Shown one piece after another: positions 54,891 through 64,000 of a stretch of DNA of 64,000 nt. Numbering within the stretch: the stretch's first letter is position 1; every line of letters begins with the position of its first letter. Source of the DNA: Paraburkholderia phenazinium (lineage in GTDB: Bacteria; Pseudomonadota; Gammaproteobacteria; Burkholderiales; Burkholderiaceae); the NCBI RefSeq assembly GCF_900141745.1, contig NZ_FSRM01000002.1:2294001-2358000 (forward strand), read 5' to 3'. The notes beneath the pieces are model-generated. The model did not search any database. It was not told the origin of the DNA and saw nothing but the letters and a program-made list of their open reading frames with translations. Both the position numbers and the translations under genes were made by a program.

Positions 54891-54932
54891 GGGGAAGCGG
54901 GCTCTGGAATGAGCGCTTTGGTCGTCGATGCG

Positions 54933-54967
54933 CGCAGCGCTCGCAGTATCGAACTGTGAGCGCTGCG
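54933..54967 (+). terminator. hairpin terminator of SDR gene
   Basis: CGCAGCGCTC (54933-54942) pairs with GAGCGCTGCG (54958-54967), and the stem continues inwards through a G-U pair and CAGT/ACTG to a five-base loop. It is followed by GTTCTTCT, a modest T-rich run, 43 bases after the SDR stop. Confidence 0.7.
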
Positions 54968-54981
54968 GTTCTTCTGACTAA

Positions 54982-55005
54982 CCGGCCGCGAGGGAGCGGC
55001 CGGTG
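54982..55005 (-). terminator. hairpin terminator of porin gene
   Basis: ACCGGCCGC (54982-54990) and GCGGCCGGT (54997-55005) form a perfect nine-bp stem with loop GAGGGA, ten bases after the porin stop on the minus strand. Confidence 0.7.
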
Positions 55006-55014
55006 TTCACCCAC

Positions 55015-56217
55015 TTAGAAGCGGTGGGTGATGCCGACGATTGCGGCGAGCTGATGGTTGTCAGCCGAGTAGGTGCTGCTGCTCAGATCGGCCACTGCCT
55101 TCTTGCCCGTCGAGTCGATACCCGAAGCGGTTTCGAAGAAGCCGATCGCGTAGAACGAAGTGCGCTTCGATACCGAGTAGATCGCGCCCAGGTTGAACTG
55201 GTTGTACTTCGCGCTGCCCACGTCGTCTGCGCCGCTGTTATGCGTGTAGATATACGCGGCTGCCAGCAGCAGAGCCGGGTTCACCTGGTACTTCAGGTTG
55301 ACTTCGCCCGAGTTGAACGTTGCATTGCCCGTGTACTTCGGAGCCGAGATCTGGCCGATGGCGGTGACCGAACCCAGGTTGCCGAATTGCGTGTTCGAGT
55401 ACAGCAGGCCGACGGTTGCCGGTCCGATTGCATACGAACCGCCTGCCACGATGATCTGCTGCGAACCCGCCGAAGCGTAGCCGCCGTAGATCTTGTTGTT
55501 CATGTTGTCGGTTGCGCTCGCCGAAGCCGTAGTCGTCGGCGTCGACGAATTGCCCTGGTTGCCGTAGGTCGCGTAGTACGGATCCTTCACGAACGTGTAG
55601 CCTGCGCCGAGGTGGAGCGGACCGTTCGCATACGAGACTGCCGCGTCGATCACCGAGTTCTTCGTGAAGTCGCCAGCCTGACCGCCCAGGCTGTACAGCG
55701 CGCCTGCTTGCAGACCGTTGTAGTTCGGGCTTATGTACTTGAGCGAGTTCTGGACGCGGTTCGACGTATCGACGTTGTCGACGTCGGCGGCGCGAGTGCC
55801 GTAGGCGAGGCCCGAAGCGGCCCAATCGGCGCCGGATGCGAACACAGAGGTCAGGTCGTTGCTGGCCGAGTATTGACGGCCAGCCGTCAACGTACCGAAC
55901 GTGGTGCTGCTCAAGCCGACGAAGGCTTTACGGCCGAATTCCAGGCCACCTTGGGCGAGTGCGCCCGTGCCCGTGGTGTAGCCGCTTTCAAGGGTGAAGA
56001 TTGCCGACAGACCGCCACCCAGGTCTTCCGTGCCCTTCAAGCCCCAGCGCGACGAGTTTGCCTGCGAGAGTGCGTATTCGTGCAAGCCTTTGACGTTGTT
56101 ATTGAAAAGAATACCCGCGTCGACGATACCGTACAGGGTCACGCTGCTTTGTGCATGTGCGGCGCCGGCAAACGCGCCAAGAGCGAGTAGTGCCACCGAG
56201 GTCTTTTTCATTTTCAT
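55015..56217 (-). CDS. outer-membrane porin (OmpC-like, Burkholderia type)
   Basis: 400 residues. Signal peptide KKTSVALLALGAFAGAAHA, then the usual mature start QSSVTLYGIVDAGILFNNN and SRWGLKGTEDLGGGLSAIF. Alternating beta strands run to the last strand HQLAAIVGITHRF, whose terminal Phe is the BAM recognition signal. Trimeric general-diffusion porin letting small anions through. Placed among sulfonate ABC genes it may favour sulfonates, but porins of this type are usually unspecific. Confidence 0.95.
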   Translation of the reverse strand: MKMKKTSVALLALGAFAGAAHAQSSVTLYGIVDAGILFNNNVKGLHEYALSQANSSRWGLKGTEDLGGGLSAIFTLESGYTTGTGALAQGGLEFGRKAFVGLSSTTFGTLTAGRQYSASNDLTSVFASGADWAASGLAYGTRAADVDNVDTSNRVQNSLKYISPNYNGLQAGALYSLGGQAGDFTKNSVIDAAVSYANGPLHLGAGYTFVKDPYYATYGNQGNSSTPTTTASASATDNMNNKIYGGYASAGSQQIIVAGGSYAIGPATVGLLYSNTQFGNLGSVTAIGQISAPKYTGNATFNSGEVNLKYQVNPALLLAAAYIYTHNSGADDVGSAKYNQFNLGAIYSVSKRTSFYAIGFFETASGIDSTGKKAVADLSSSTYSADNHQLAAIVGITHRF

Positions 56218-56954
56218 CTGATTTCACTTTGTGTGAGTAGGGCTATCACTCGCAAGGCGGGCGAGCCCCATTTATGTCAGCTGTTCGGTGCACGAATCGT
56301 ATGGACTACGATATAAACCCCGCGCTCGAACAACCGGCTGATAGCGAGAACGGACGACAGCAATGCTGTTCCCGCGTTTTCTGCTCGGCCAGGACCTCCC
56401 CGTCTCCAATTCGGGGTACCGCTATCAGTGGCCAGTAAGAATGCCGTGAATATATCCAAAACAGAATTGTTTAGGGCTGGAAAATTTTGCTCTGTCTCGT
56501 TCTCACAACGTGCATAAGCGAGGCACCTATTACTTTGTTATGTGCATATATCGCGGCTGGACGAAACGACAGGCGTCGACACCCGATATGTTTTCAAAAT
56601 GCTTTCAATGTAAGTGACGGCAAGCTTTAAACCGGTCGATTGTCACGGGATTGCCCTGGATTGATGTCACCAGCCCGTGCGTCCATTTCTCATGCTGGCC
56701 GCGCAAACGTTAAAACAGAGAGCCGCGGCGCCAACACATAAGCAAAGCGAAATTTGTTGGTTGGGGCTCGCGCGGGCCGCCGCGATACTTGGTTTCTCAG
56801 GGCCTGGAGAGCGCAGGTTATCGCGGGTTGACGTTGGCCCCTGCTTCGCATTAGCGCTCCATTTCTTCGGACAAGAACTCTTCGCCATCCAGGCGTTTTA
56901 ACAGCGCAGCGTTTGCGGCTTGCTTGCGAAACCATGCGGGAGATTGAAACCATC
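56218..56954. other. 737-base gap, no gene supported
   Basis: Low-GC segments occur near 56450-56640. ATCGTA/TACGAT (56296-56301, 56307-56312) forms a small inverted repeat 80 bases upstream of the porin start. Short open frames of 60-74 codons on both strands have no ribosome site or recognisable fold. The region must carry the porin promoter and the promoter of the next ABC operon. Confidence 0.45.
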
Positions 56955-58037
56955 ATGTCCACCCAGCTCGAATCGGTTACGACGCGCGATGCGGTCAGCG
57001 TGAAGGCGGCTGTATCGGCGCGTACCAGGTTTTCGCGTGGCGCGGCCATTACGTGGCTCGCCGCGCTGGCGTGGTTCGGCAGCGCGGGGCTGACCCAATG
57101 TTGGGCCGCCGCCGATGATTGGCCTTACACGCGGCAATACCTCGTCATCAAGCTGGTGCTCGCGGTATTGGCTGTTGCCGTCGGCGTGGCCGGGTGGCGC
57201 AGCCGGGCGGGCGAAGACGGCAAAGCGGGCGATGCGCGTGCAGCGCAACATAACGTCAAACCGCAGGCGCGCGTCGATGCATGGGTACACGCGATGCCGT
57301 GGCTGCTCGCGTTGGCCGTGGGCATCACGGCGTGGGAAGTGCTGACCGCACAACTCGAATGGCTGCCGCGGCCTTTCTTCGCACCGCCGCAGGCGCTGAT
57401 CGGTGTTTACGCGGAGGACTATCCGCGGCTCGGTTCGAGCATCGCGCATTCGTTTGGTCTGCTTGCCTATGGCTACGTGCTCGGTGCCGCGACCGGTTTT
57501 GTCGTGGGCGTCAGTATTGGCTGGTCGAAGGCGGTGGGCTACTGGGTGCATCCGGTGCTGCGTCTCATCGGCCCGCTGCCGGCGACCGCCTGGTTGCCAC
57601 TGGCTTTCTTCTTCTTTCCATCGAGTTTCAGCGCCAGCGTGTTCCTGATCGCGCTCGCCACCGCGTTTCCGGTAGCTGTATTGACGTGGTCGGGCGTCGC
57701 CAGCGTCAACACGGCCTATTACGACATCGCGCGCACGCTGGGTGCGAGGCCCGGGTTTCTGATTCTCAGGGTGGCGATTCCCGCGGCGTTGCCGTCGGTT
57801 TTCGTGGGTCTTTTCATGGGACTCGGCGCATCGTTTTCAGTACTGATCGTCGCCGAGATGATGGGTGTGAAGGCCGGGCTCGGCTGGTATCTGCAGTGGG
57901 CGCAAGGCTGGGCCGCCTACGCAAACATGTATGCGGCGCTCTTCGTGATGGCGCTGATGTGCTCGGGCCTCGTCACGCTGCTGTTCCGCGTTCGCGACCG
58001 GCTGCTCGGATGGCAGAAAGGATTGCTCAAATGGTAG
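56955..58037 (+). CDS. ABC transporter permease with N-terminal two-span extension
   Basis: 360 residues from ATG 56955. The SsuC-like core (about 115-360) carries the EAA loop YYDIARTLGARPGFLILRVA. Unusually it is preceded by about 110 residues with two hydrophobic segments (AAITWLAALAWFGSAGLTQ and QYLVIKLVLAVLAVAVGVAG) joined to the core by a basic linker. Function of the extension is unknown. It overlaps the ATPase gene by seven bases. Starts at 56934 are possible but have no ribosome site. Confidence 0.87.
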   Translation: MSTQLESVTTRDAVSVKAAVSARTRFSRGAAITWLAALAWFGSAGLTQCWAAADDWPYTRQYLVIKLVLAVLAVAVGVAGWRSRAGEDGKAGDARAAQHNVKPQARVDAWVHAMPWLLALAVGITAWEVLTAQLEWLPRPFFAPPQALIGVYAEDYPRLGSSIAHSFGLLAYGYVLGAATGFVVGVSIGWSKAVGYWVHPVLRLIGPLPATAWLPLAFFFFPSSFSASVFLIALATAFPVAVLTWSGVASVNTAYYDIARTLGARPGFLILRVAIPAALPSVFVGLFMGLGASFSVLIVAEMMGVKAGLGWYLQWAQGWAAYANMYAALFVMALMCSGLVTLLFRVRDRLLGWQKGLLKW

Positions 58038-58861
58038 CCGTACCCGAAGTGCTTGCGCGATCCGACAGTGGCCGTGCGTTGCGTGGCGGCGCGCGTATCG
58101 ATGTGCGTCGTGTGAGCCATCAGTTCGCGCTGCGTGGCGCGACTTTGCCGGTGCTACAGGACATCAACTTCTCTGTTGAACCCGGCGAGTTCGTTGCCTT
58201 GCTGGGACCGAGCGGTTGTGGCAAGTCGACGCTGCTGCGGCTTGTCGCCGGCCTCGATAAGCCGGTGCAAGGCACGCTGCACGCGGATGGCACCGAGATC
58301 ACCGGGCCCGATCCGTCGCGGGTCGTGGTCTTCCAGGATCCCACGCTGTACCCGTGGCGCACGGTGCGCGGCAATGTCGGTGTGGGCCCCGAGGCGCAGC
58401 GCCGCCGGCGCGGCTGGCGACGCAACGCGCTTCACGACCAGACGCAGGACCGCATCGATGCCGTACTGCAACTCGTCGGTCTTGGCGAATTCGCCGATGC
58501 GTTTCCGCATCAACTCTCAGGCGGCATGGCGCAGCGTGTGGCGCTGGCGCGCGCGCTCGTCAACGATCCTGCGTTGCTGGTGCTCGACGAACCGTTTGGC
58601 AAGCTCGATTCGCTGACGCGCATCCGCATGCAGGGTGAACTGGCGCGCCTGTGGCAGGGCGCAGGTTTCTCGGTCCTGCTCGTGACCCACGACGTCGAAG
58701 AGGCATTGCTGCTTGCCGACCGGGTCATCGTGCTGAGCGAGCGGCCGGCACGCATCCTCGCGGAAGTTCGCAACGACGCGCCGTATCCGCGGCATCGCGA
58801 CGATCCGAAGCTGGTTGCGCTGCGCCGCGAAGTGCTTGCACAACTGGGTCTGGAAACCTGA
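58031..58861 (+). CDS. ABC transporter ATP-binding protein (sulfonate/taurine type)
   Basis: 276 residues from ATG 58031. Walker [11 protein letters not shown]-loop VFQDPTLYPW, a basic insertion RRRRGWRRNALHD before the helical domain, signature LSGGMAQ, Walker B LLVLDEPFGKLDSL and switch THDVEEAL. It drives the permease encoded just upstream; the binding protein follows. The three genes form a complete importer. Confidence 0.92.
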   Translation: MVAVPEVLARSDSGRALRGGARIDVRRVSHQFALRGATLPVLQDINFSVEPGEFVALLGPSGCGKSTLLRLVAGLDKPVQGTLHADGTEITGPDPSRVVVFQDPTLYPWRTVRGNVGVGPEAQRRRRGWRRNALHDQTQDRIDAVLQLVGLGEFADAFPHQLSGGMAQRVALARALVNDPALLVLDEPFGKLDSLTRIRMQGELARLWQGAGFSVLLVTHDVEEALLLADRVIVLSERPARILAEVRNDAPYPRHRDDPKLVALRREVLAQLGLET

Positions 58862-58903
58862 GCACGTATCCGTACCATATTGACCACACGACGAAAAACC
58901 AAA

Positions 58904-59941
58904 ATGACATTCAGCAACGACACTTCTCCCGTGAGCCTCGCGCGCCGCGCGTGGCTTCGCAAGACCGCCTGGGCAGCCGGGGCGGCCGCGTTTGGCGGCA
59001 CTTCGCTGGGTCTGGCCGTGCCGCTCGCCTCGGCGCAAACGCCGCTCAAGCCACTGAATCTTTCGTGGAATGCAGGGGCGATCTGCACGGCGCCAGTCGC
59101 GGTTGCGGACAAGCAGGGTTTTTTCACCCGTCATGGCCTGCAGGTGGAACTGGTTAACTTCGCCGGTTCGACCGATCAACTCCTCGAGGCGATTGCGACG
59201 GGCAAGTCCGACGCGGGCGTCGGCATGGCGCTGCGCTGGCTGAAGCCCCTGGAGCAGGGCTTCGACGTGAAGCTGACTGCAGGCATACACGGCGGCTGCA
59301 TGCGGCTTCTGGCGACGCGCAGTTCGGGCATCGTCGATGTGGCCGGGCTGAAAGGGCGCATTGTCGGCGTGAGCGACATGGCAAGCCCGACCAAGAACTT
59401 CTTTGCGATCGTGCTGAAGAAGCAGGGCATCGATCCCGACACGGAGGTCACGTGGCGGCAGTATCCGGCCAACCTGCTGGGCGAAGCGCTGAAGAAAGGC
59501 GAGGTCCACGCAATCGCGGACGGCGATCCGACCATCTGGAACATTCGCGAGTCGGATCACCTGTATGAAGTGTCGAACAACCTGTGCGGCGAGTATCAGA
59601 CGCGCTCGTGCTGCGTGCTCGGCGTACGCGGTTCGCTGATCCGCAAAGACCGGGCGACCGCCCAGGCGTTGACACAGGCGTTGCTGGAAGCAACCGAATG
59701 GACTGCTAACAATCCGGAGAAGGCGGCGGAGATATTCTCGGTGCACGCGCCATCCGCGGACGTCAACCAGTTGACCGCGATGCTGAAGAGTCACACCGAT
59801 CATCATCACCCCACGGGGGATGTGTTCAGGAAAGAAATTGCGCTTTACGCCGACGATCTGAAAGCCGTCAATGTGCTCAACAGCGGCACCGATTCGAATC
59901 GTCTCGCTTCGCGGGTGTTTTCGGACGTGTTGACGACGTAG
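58904..59941 (+). CDS. ABC transporter substrate-binding protein (SsuA/TauA-like)
   Basis: 345 residues from ATG 58904. The N-terminus SLARRAWLRKTAWAAGAAAF resembles a Tat-type signal (RRAWLRK), unlike the Sec signals of the other binding proteins here. Mature features: LNLSWNAGAICTAPVAVADK, GRIVGVSDMASPTKNFF and AIADGDPTIWNIRES. It binds the ligand in the periplasm. The late HTDHHHPTGD segment is His-rich and could bind metal. Sulfonate is the likely but unproven ligand. Confidence 0.87.
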   Translation: MTFSNDTSPVSLARRAWLRKTAWAAGAAAFGGTSLGLAVPLASAQTPLKPLNLSWNAGAICTAPVAVADKQGFFTRHGLQVELVNFAGSTDQLLEAIATGKSDAGVGMALRWLKPLEQGFDVKLTAGIHGGCMRLLATRSSGIVDVAGLKGRIVGVSDMASPTKNFFAIVLKKQGIDPDTEVTWRQYPANLLGEALKKGEVHAIADGDPTIWNIRESDHLYEVSNNLCGEYQTRSCCVLGVRGSLIRKDRATAQALTQALLEATEWTANNPEKAAEIFSVHAPSADVNQLTAMLKSHTDHHHPTGDVFRKEIALYADDLKAVNVLNSGTDSNRLASRVFSDVLTT

Positions 59942-59961
59942 AACGGGCGCTTGTTGCGACG

Positions 59962-59999
59962 TCTTGCCTGCCTGCTGCGATGGCTCGGGGCAGGCAAGA
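59962..59999. terminator. hairpin terminator between convergent ABC operons
   Basis: TCTTGCCTGCC (59962-59972) is perfectly complementary to GGCAGGCAAGA (59989-59999) around a 16-base loop. It lies between the stops of two convergent operons (59941 and 60022). Confidence 0.7.
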
Positions 60000-60021
60000 G
60001 GAGCAGGCGCCGGGCCGGCCC

Positions 60022-60900
60022 TCAGTGTTGTATGCCCCAGCGGCGCACGGTAATGCGCTCGAGCGTATCGAACACCAGATGCTCGATCAGGAGGCCGATC
60101 ACAATGACGGCCGCGAGGCCCGCGAAGACCCGGTCCGTATACAGCTCATTGCGGTTCTCGAAGATGTACCAGCCGAGGCCGCCACTACCGGAACTGGTGC
60201 CGAACACCAGTTCAGCGGCGATCAGTGTGCGCCACGCGAAGGCCCAGCCTACCCGCAACCCGGCGAGTATCGACGGCAACGCCGCCGGCACCAGAATCGA
60301 CACGACGTGGCGCAAGCCCGTGAGACCGTAGTTGCGGCCCGTCATGCGCAGTGTCGCGGGCACTGCCTGAAAGCCTGAATATGTGTTCAGTGCAAGCGGC
60401 CACAACACGGCGTGAACCAGCACGAACAGCAGGCTTCCCGTGCCAAGGCCAAACCACAGCAACGCAAGCGGCAACAGCGCGATCGACGGCAGCGGATTGA
60501 ACATCGCGGTCAGCATGGTGAGCAGGTCACGGCCGATGCGGGTCGAAACGGCCAGCGAAGTCAGCACGAACGCGCATGCGACGCCAAGCAGATAGCCGCG
60601 CAGCAGCACCGACATCGACACGGCAGCCTTCTGCAGCAACTCGCCGGACCAGATGCCCTGCACGAATGCGCTAAGCGTGGCGCTGAACGTCGGCAGCAAC
60701 AGATCGTTGTTGACCGCGCGAGCCGCGAATTCCCAAATGACCACGAGGACCAGCGCGATCAGCGTCTTGCGCAGCCATGTCTGCGCGAAAATGCGTTTGC
60801 CGATTGGCAAGGACGCTTCGACCGCGATATCGCCGAGCGGCTCCAATGGACGTTCGTATTCCTCGCGAACGGGGGGCAGCAAAGTAGGGGGCGTGCTCAT
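60022..60900 (-). CDS. ABC transporter permease (TauC/SsuC type)
   Basis: 292 residues. After a ~35-residue cytoplasmic N-terminus come about six spans; the EAA-type loop is [21 protein letters not shown] and [20 protein letters not shown] follows. It overlaps the ATPase gene by four bases (ATGA) and is the distal gene of the operon with the TauA-like binding protein and ATPase. Confidence 0.9.
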   Translation of the reverse strand: MSTPPTLLPPVREEYERPLEPLGDIAVEASLPIGKRIFAQTWLRKTLIALVLVVIWEFAARAVNNDLLLPTFSATLSAFVQGIWSGELLQKAAVSMSVLLRGYLLGVACAFVLTSLAVSTRIGRDLLTMLTAMFNPLPSIALLPLALLWFGLGTGSLLFVLVHAVLWPLALNTYSGFQAVPATLRMTGRNYGLTGLRHVVSILVPAALPSILAGLRVGWAFAWRTLIAAELVFGTSSGSGGLGWYIFENRNELYTDRVFAGLAAVIVIGLLIEHLVFDTLERITVRRWGIQH

Positions 60901-61715
60901 TGCGCGGAGTCCGTCTGTTCGAACAGCAGATGATGGATGCGCTCGGCCGTACGCTGAAAATCGCTGCGACCGGTACTGTCCTGCGTATATTGATGACTAT
61001 TGAGCTCGGCGCGCACGCGGCCCGGATGCGGGGACAGCAACAGAATCCGGTTGCCGACAATCAACGCTTCCTCGATCGAATGGGTCACGAACAGCAACGT
61101 GAAATTGACCTCTTCCCAAAGACGCAGCAGCTCCTCCTGCATCTTGCGGCGCGTCAAGGCGTCGAGCGCGGCGAACGGCTCATCCATCAGCAGAACGCGC
61201 GGCTGCATCGCCAGCGCCCGTGCGATCGCGACGCGTTGTTTCATGCCGCCCGACAAGGTATGGGGATACGCCTTTGCAAACGACGCAAGCCCCACCTTGT
61301 CGAGGTAGTGCAGTGCCCTTTCATTGGCTTCGGCACGCGAGAGTTTCCTGGCCACGCGCAACGGAAACACAACGTTTTGCAGCACGGTCTTCCACGGCGG
61401 CAACTGGTCGAACTCCTGAAACACCACGATACGGTCGGGGCCCGGCCCGTGCACGGGTTGTCCGTCAAGCGAGATACTGCCGGAGGTGGGTTGGATGAAC
61501 CCCGCGACGGCCTTGAGCAGCGTCGACTTACCGCAGCCCGAGGGACCGAGCAGCACGAAACGATCCCCGCCGTAGACGTCGAAACTGACCTGATGGGTCG
61601 CGCGAACGATCCGTTCGCGCGTGCGGTATTCGAGGCTTACGCGGTCCACCGCCAGAAGTTTTTCACTGGTTTGCGGACGCGTGATGACCGGCGCGGTATC
61701 GGCAATCGTATCCAT
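60897..61715 (-). CDS. ABC transporter ATP-binding protein (TauB type)
   Basis: 272 residues from ATG 61715 with GGGAAG upstream, sharing one base with the binding-protein stop (TGATG). Walker [11 protein letters not shown]-loop [11 protein letters not shown], signature LSGGMKQ, Walker [15 protein letters not shown] and switch THSIEEAL. It energises the permease encoded next for taurine or sulfonate uptake. Confidence 0.92.
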   Translation of the reverse strand: MDTIADTAPVITRPQTSEKLLAVDRVSLEYRTRERIVRATHQVSFDVYGGDRFVLLGPSGCGKSTLLKAVAGFIQPTSGSISLDGQPVHGPGPDRIVVFQEFDQLPPWKTVLQNVVFPLRVARKLSRAEANERALHYLDKVGLASFAKAYPHTLSGGMKQRVAIARALAMQPRVLLMDEPFAALDALTRRKMQEELLRLWEEVNFTLLFVTHSIEEALIVGNRILLLSPHPGRVRAELNSHQYTQDSTGRSDFQRTAERIHHLLFEQTDSAQ

Positions 61716-62767
61716 CAGCTTCCCGCCGCCGTCGCTGGGTCGTCGAAGAAGTAGTCTTTCCACGACTTCGGTTCGTTTTTGATCGCGCCAACCCGGTACA
61801 TGAACTGCGCCAGTCCGAAGGTATTCTGCGGGGCGACCTTGAACTGCACCTGCGGATTCTTGATGATCTTCAACAACAGGTTGCGGTCGATTTTCGACTG
61901 GTTCACGCGGATATAGATGTCGGCTGCGGCATCCGGATTGGCGGAAACGAAGCGTGCCGCGTCGGCAAGCGCATCGACGAAGGCCCGATACGTTTTCGGG
62001 TTCGAGTCGCGGAATTTTTCAGTCGCATACAGAACCGTGGCCGAGCTCGGTCCACCGAGCACGTCGTACGAATTCAGCACGATGTGCGCCTTGGGATTGC
62101 CGGCGAGTTCCTGATCCTGAAACGGCGGATTGCCAAAATGCCCGGTAATTTCCGTGCCGCCAGCGATAATCGCAGCAGCCGCATCGGGATGCGGAATTGC
62201 CTGGGTGTACTTGTCAAGCCGGTTGTAATCCTTGTCGCCCCACTGTTTTGCGGCGGCGAACTGCAGTACCCGCGATTGAACCGACACGTTGACCGCCGGT
62301 ACGGCGATGCGGTCCTTGTCGGTGAAATCGGCAATCGTTTTCACGTTCGGGTTGTTGGACACGAGGTAGTAGGGCAGATTGCCGAGCGAGGCGACACCCT
62401 TGACGTTTTGCTTGCCATGCGTGCGGTCCCAGATCGTCAGCAGGGGGCCGACGCCGGCTCCGGCGATATCCACCGCGCCGGAGAGCAGCGCGTCGTTGAC
62501 CGCTGCGCCACCTGAGAGCCTGAGCCAGTCCACCTTGATGTCGATGCCCTGCTTGTGCCCTTCCTTTTCGATGAACTGCTGGTCGCGCGCCACGTTGAGC
62601 AGCAGATAAACCACGCCAAACTGCTCGGCGACGCGAATCTGCCCTTCGGCATGCGCTAGCGCCGGAGCGGCGAGGCTGGCGGCGCCGATCGAGATCGTGA
62701 GCATGCTCGCTGCAAAACGGCGAGCGAAAGACGGCCCGACGGCCGTCGGGCGAAAAATGGACTGCAT
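61715..62767 (-). CDS. ABC transporter substrate-binding protein (TauA/SsuA type)
   Basis: 350 residues from ATG 62767 (GGAG nearby). Signal peptide [19 protein letters not shown], mature protein from about residue 41. [19 protein letters not shown] and [14 protein letters not shown] form the sulfonate-type binding lobe. It begins the ABC operon; the TauD-type dioxygenase gene lies 59 bases upstream on the same strand, completing a classical tauABCD-like set although in the order D-A-B-C. Confidence 0.88.
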   Translation of the reverse strand: MQSIFRPTAVGPSFARRFAASMLTISIGAASLAAPALAHAEGQIRVAEQFGVVYLLLNVARDQQFIEKEGHKQGIDIKVDWLRLSGGAAVNDALLSGAVDIAGAGVGPLLTIWDRTHGKQNVKGVASLGNLPYYLVSNNPNVKTIADFTDKDRIAVPAVNVSVQSRVLQFAAAKQWGDKDYNRLDKYTQAIPHPDAAAAIIAGGTEITGHFGNPPFQDQELAGNPKAHIVLNSYDVLGGPSSATVLYATEKFRDSNPKTYRAFVDALADAARFVSANPDAAADIYIRVNQSKIDRNLLLKIIKNPQVQFKVAPQNTFGLAQFMYRVGAIKNEPKSWKDYFFDDPATAAGS

Positions 62768-62826
62768 TGAAACTCCAGTCAGCGTGTGGGCGTGCGCAAG
62801 CGGGCGCAGACGGACGAACAGGGCCG

Positions 62827-63726
62827 TCAGAACGGCACGTCGCCTTCGATGGTTGTGCGGTACATCTTGCGGCGCAGATGGTCGGGTGTGCCAGCGGCGA
62901 GATGCATCAGCGAGCGGTTGTCCCAGAACACCATGTCGTGTTCCGCCCACTTGTGCGTGTACAGGTGCTCGGGGCGCACGCTATGCGCGAACAGTTCTTC
63001 GAGCAGTTGCTGGCTTTCGTCTTCAGGCAGCCCAATGATGCGGGTGGTGAAATGCTCGCTGATGAAAAGCGCCTTGCGGCCCGTCTCCGGATGCGTGCGG
63101 ACCACCGGATGCACGACCGGTTTGACCTGGGCAATCTGCTCGGCGGACAGATTCGGCCGCCACGGACTCCGCTTTTGCAATTCCGCGTACTTCGCCAAAT
63201 ACGTGTGCTCCGCCGAGCGTCCTTCTACGGCAGTGCGCAGATGAGCGGGTAACGTGTCCCACGCCAGGTGCATGTTGGCGAACAGCGTATCGCCGCCTTC
63301 GGACGGCAGTTCCTGAGCATGCAACATCGAGCCGAGGCTCGGTGTTTCCTTGTACGACAGGTCGGAGTGCCAGAAATGGCCGGCGTCGCCCAGGCCGATC
63401 GGTTTGCCGTCTTCGACGATGTTCGAGACGATCAGCACTTCCGGATGCCCTGAGAGCTGAAACTGGTGCAGCACGTGGATCTGCAGCGGACCGAAGCGGC
63501 GGCTGAAGGCAATCTGCTCCTCAGGCGTGATGCGCTGGTCGCGAAACACCAGTACGTGGTGGTCGAGGTGCGCGCGATGAATGCGCGCAAAATCTTCGGC
63601 AGCCAGCGGCTGGCTCAGATCGAGCCCGAGGACTTCGGCGCCCACAGGGCCGTCGAAGGCCCGAATTTCAATGGCCTGGGGAACGGCGTGGTGCGCGGAC
63701 ACAGCGCGGTCGGTAGCAATCGTCAC
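62827..63726 (-). CDS. TauD/TfdA family dioxygenase
   Basis: 299 residues, probably from GTG 63726. Fe(II) ligands H120 and D122 (GHFWHSDLS) and H275 (NRSLMHLAAG), with the 2-oxoglutarate arginines in RRKMYRTTIEGD. Oxidises taurine or a related sulfonate to an aldehyde plus sulfite. First gene of the dioxygenase/ABC operon. It is only distantly similar to the dioxygenase at 34189-35136, so the two probably handle different substrates. Confidence 0.92.
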   Translation of the reverse strand: MTIATDRAVSAHHAVPQAIEIRAFDGPVGAEVLGLDLSQPLAAEDFARIHRAHLDHHVLVFRDQRITPEEQIAFSRRFGPLQIHVLHQFQLSGHPEVLIVSNIVEDGKPIGLGDAGHFWHSDLSYKETPSLGSMLHAQELPSEGGDTLFANMHLAWDTLPAHLRTAVEGRSAEHTYLAKYAELQKRSPWRPNLSAEQIAQVKPVVHPVVRTHPETGRKALFISEHFTTRIIGLPEDESQQLLEELFAHSVRPEHLYTHKWAEHDMVFWDNRSLMHLAAGTPDHLRRKMYRTTIEGDVPF

Positions 63727-63826
63727 ACTAAACTCTTTGGTCGGTCGCAGCGGAGGCGCCGGTGGTGGCGCGATGCCCCCAATTTACCGGCCTGTACAGC
63801 CAAGAGCAACGAAGCAAATGCGATAC

Positions 63827-63849
63827 GTTTATCTGCTGGAGTGATAAAC
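63827..63849. promoter_or_regulatory. inverted repeat upstream of dioxygenase operon
   Basis: GTTTATC (63827-63833) and GATAAAC (63843-63849) are exact reverse complements with a nine-base spacer, about 100-120 bases upstream of the minus-strand dioxygenase start and 100 bases before the next plus-strand start. Possible operator for either gene. Confidence 0.4.
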
Positions 63850-63947
63850 CCGACGCTGTACCGGACGCGGCGGGCATCGAGCTTAAATTGACGAAATGTC
63901 CAATAATAGATAATCTGTCTTTTATCGATGTCCCGTGAGCCGTCCCT

Positions 63948-64000
63948 ATGACGAAACAGACCCCTGAGCAGCGCGCACTGCTCGAGCAGGTCGGCCAGAT
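63948..64000 (+). CDS. start of an unidentified gene (cut by window end)
   Basis: ATG 63948 opens a frame that runs to the window edge: MTKQTPEQRALLEQVGQ, 17 residues, highly polar and helical. The length is too short for identification. It is divergent from the dioxygenase operon, so a regulator is conceivable but unsupported. Confidence 0.35.
   Translation, partial: MTKQTPEQRALLEQVGQ

Noticed and set aside
58517..59809. Minus-strand frame opposite ABC genes
   Set aside because: Covers a coding ATPase and binding protein; no domain of its own.

Overview
The window is high-GC proteobacterial DNA. Its gene families and style (MHS-type MFS carriers, an OmpC-like porin, a CIRCE-controlled second groESL, several sulfonate ABC systems, very tight overlapping operons) suggest Burkholderiaceae, most likely Paraburkholderia/Burkholderia sensu lato. 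That assignment is inference from gene content. I see no rRNA, tRNA, CRISPR array, insertion sequence or prophage.

Region A (1-9.5 kb): the end of a Cache-domain protein, then a minus-strand operon for a cyclic amide or amino-acid-like substrate (dihydropyrimidinase/hydantoinase, DapA-like lyase/aldolase, three-part FAD/Fe-S amine dehydrogenase). A divergent polar amino-acid ABC importer (binding protein, two permeases, ATPase) and a FadR-type GntR regulator follow. Similar TATACG-rich motifs precede the catabolic operon and the regulator gene, so they probably form one regulon.

Region B (9.7-20.7 kb): an MHS carrier, a CMD/alkylhydroperoxidase-domain protein and a flavin monooxygenase-like protein. 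Then DUF1445 protein, a second MHS carrier and PxpC/PxpB without PxpA, a VOC protein divergent from a LysR regulator across a perfect inverted repeat, a small lipoprotein and a D-threonine-aldolase-type enzyme.

Region C (20.7-33.8 kb): a four-helix-anchored sensor-like protein without output domain, a decayed stretch with gene fragments, and a divergent signalling pair. The pair is a pseudo-receiver/LuxR-HTH/cyclic-nucleotide-binding regulator facing a 1333-residue protein with the layout of soluble adenylyl cyclase (two cyclase domains, NTPase, helical repeats). A convergent operon encodes an acetoacetate-decarboxylase-like/FAD fusion, a DUF3237 protein, a NIPSNAP remnant and two SDRs. The cyclase/regulator pair is the best candidate here for an undescribed system.

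Region D (34-64 kb): an organosulfur island. It holds two TauD-type dioxygenases, an LLM flavin oxidoreductase, an NtaA/SnaA/DszA-type monooxygenase, and three sulfonate/taurine-type ABC gene sets with an extra binding protein. In its middle is a family 2A encapsulin operon (rhodanese, serine O-acetyltransferase, XRE regulator, SrpI-like shell, cysteine desulfurase with a ~280-residue disordered cargo arm), followed convergently by an FAD/NAD(P)-binding protein. A second groESL with a CIRCE operator, a SoxC/SoxD-like sulfite dehydrogenase pair, an SDR and a porin complete the island. Inferred flow: sulfonates are imported and desulfonated to sulfite; cysteine made with the acetyltransferase is desulfurated at the encapsulin; surplus sulfite is oxidised in the periplasm.
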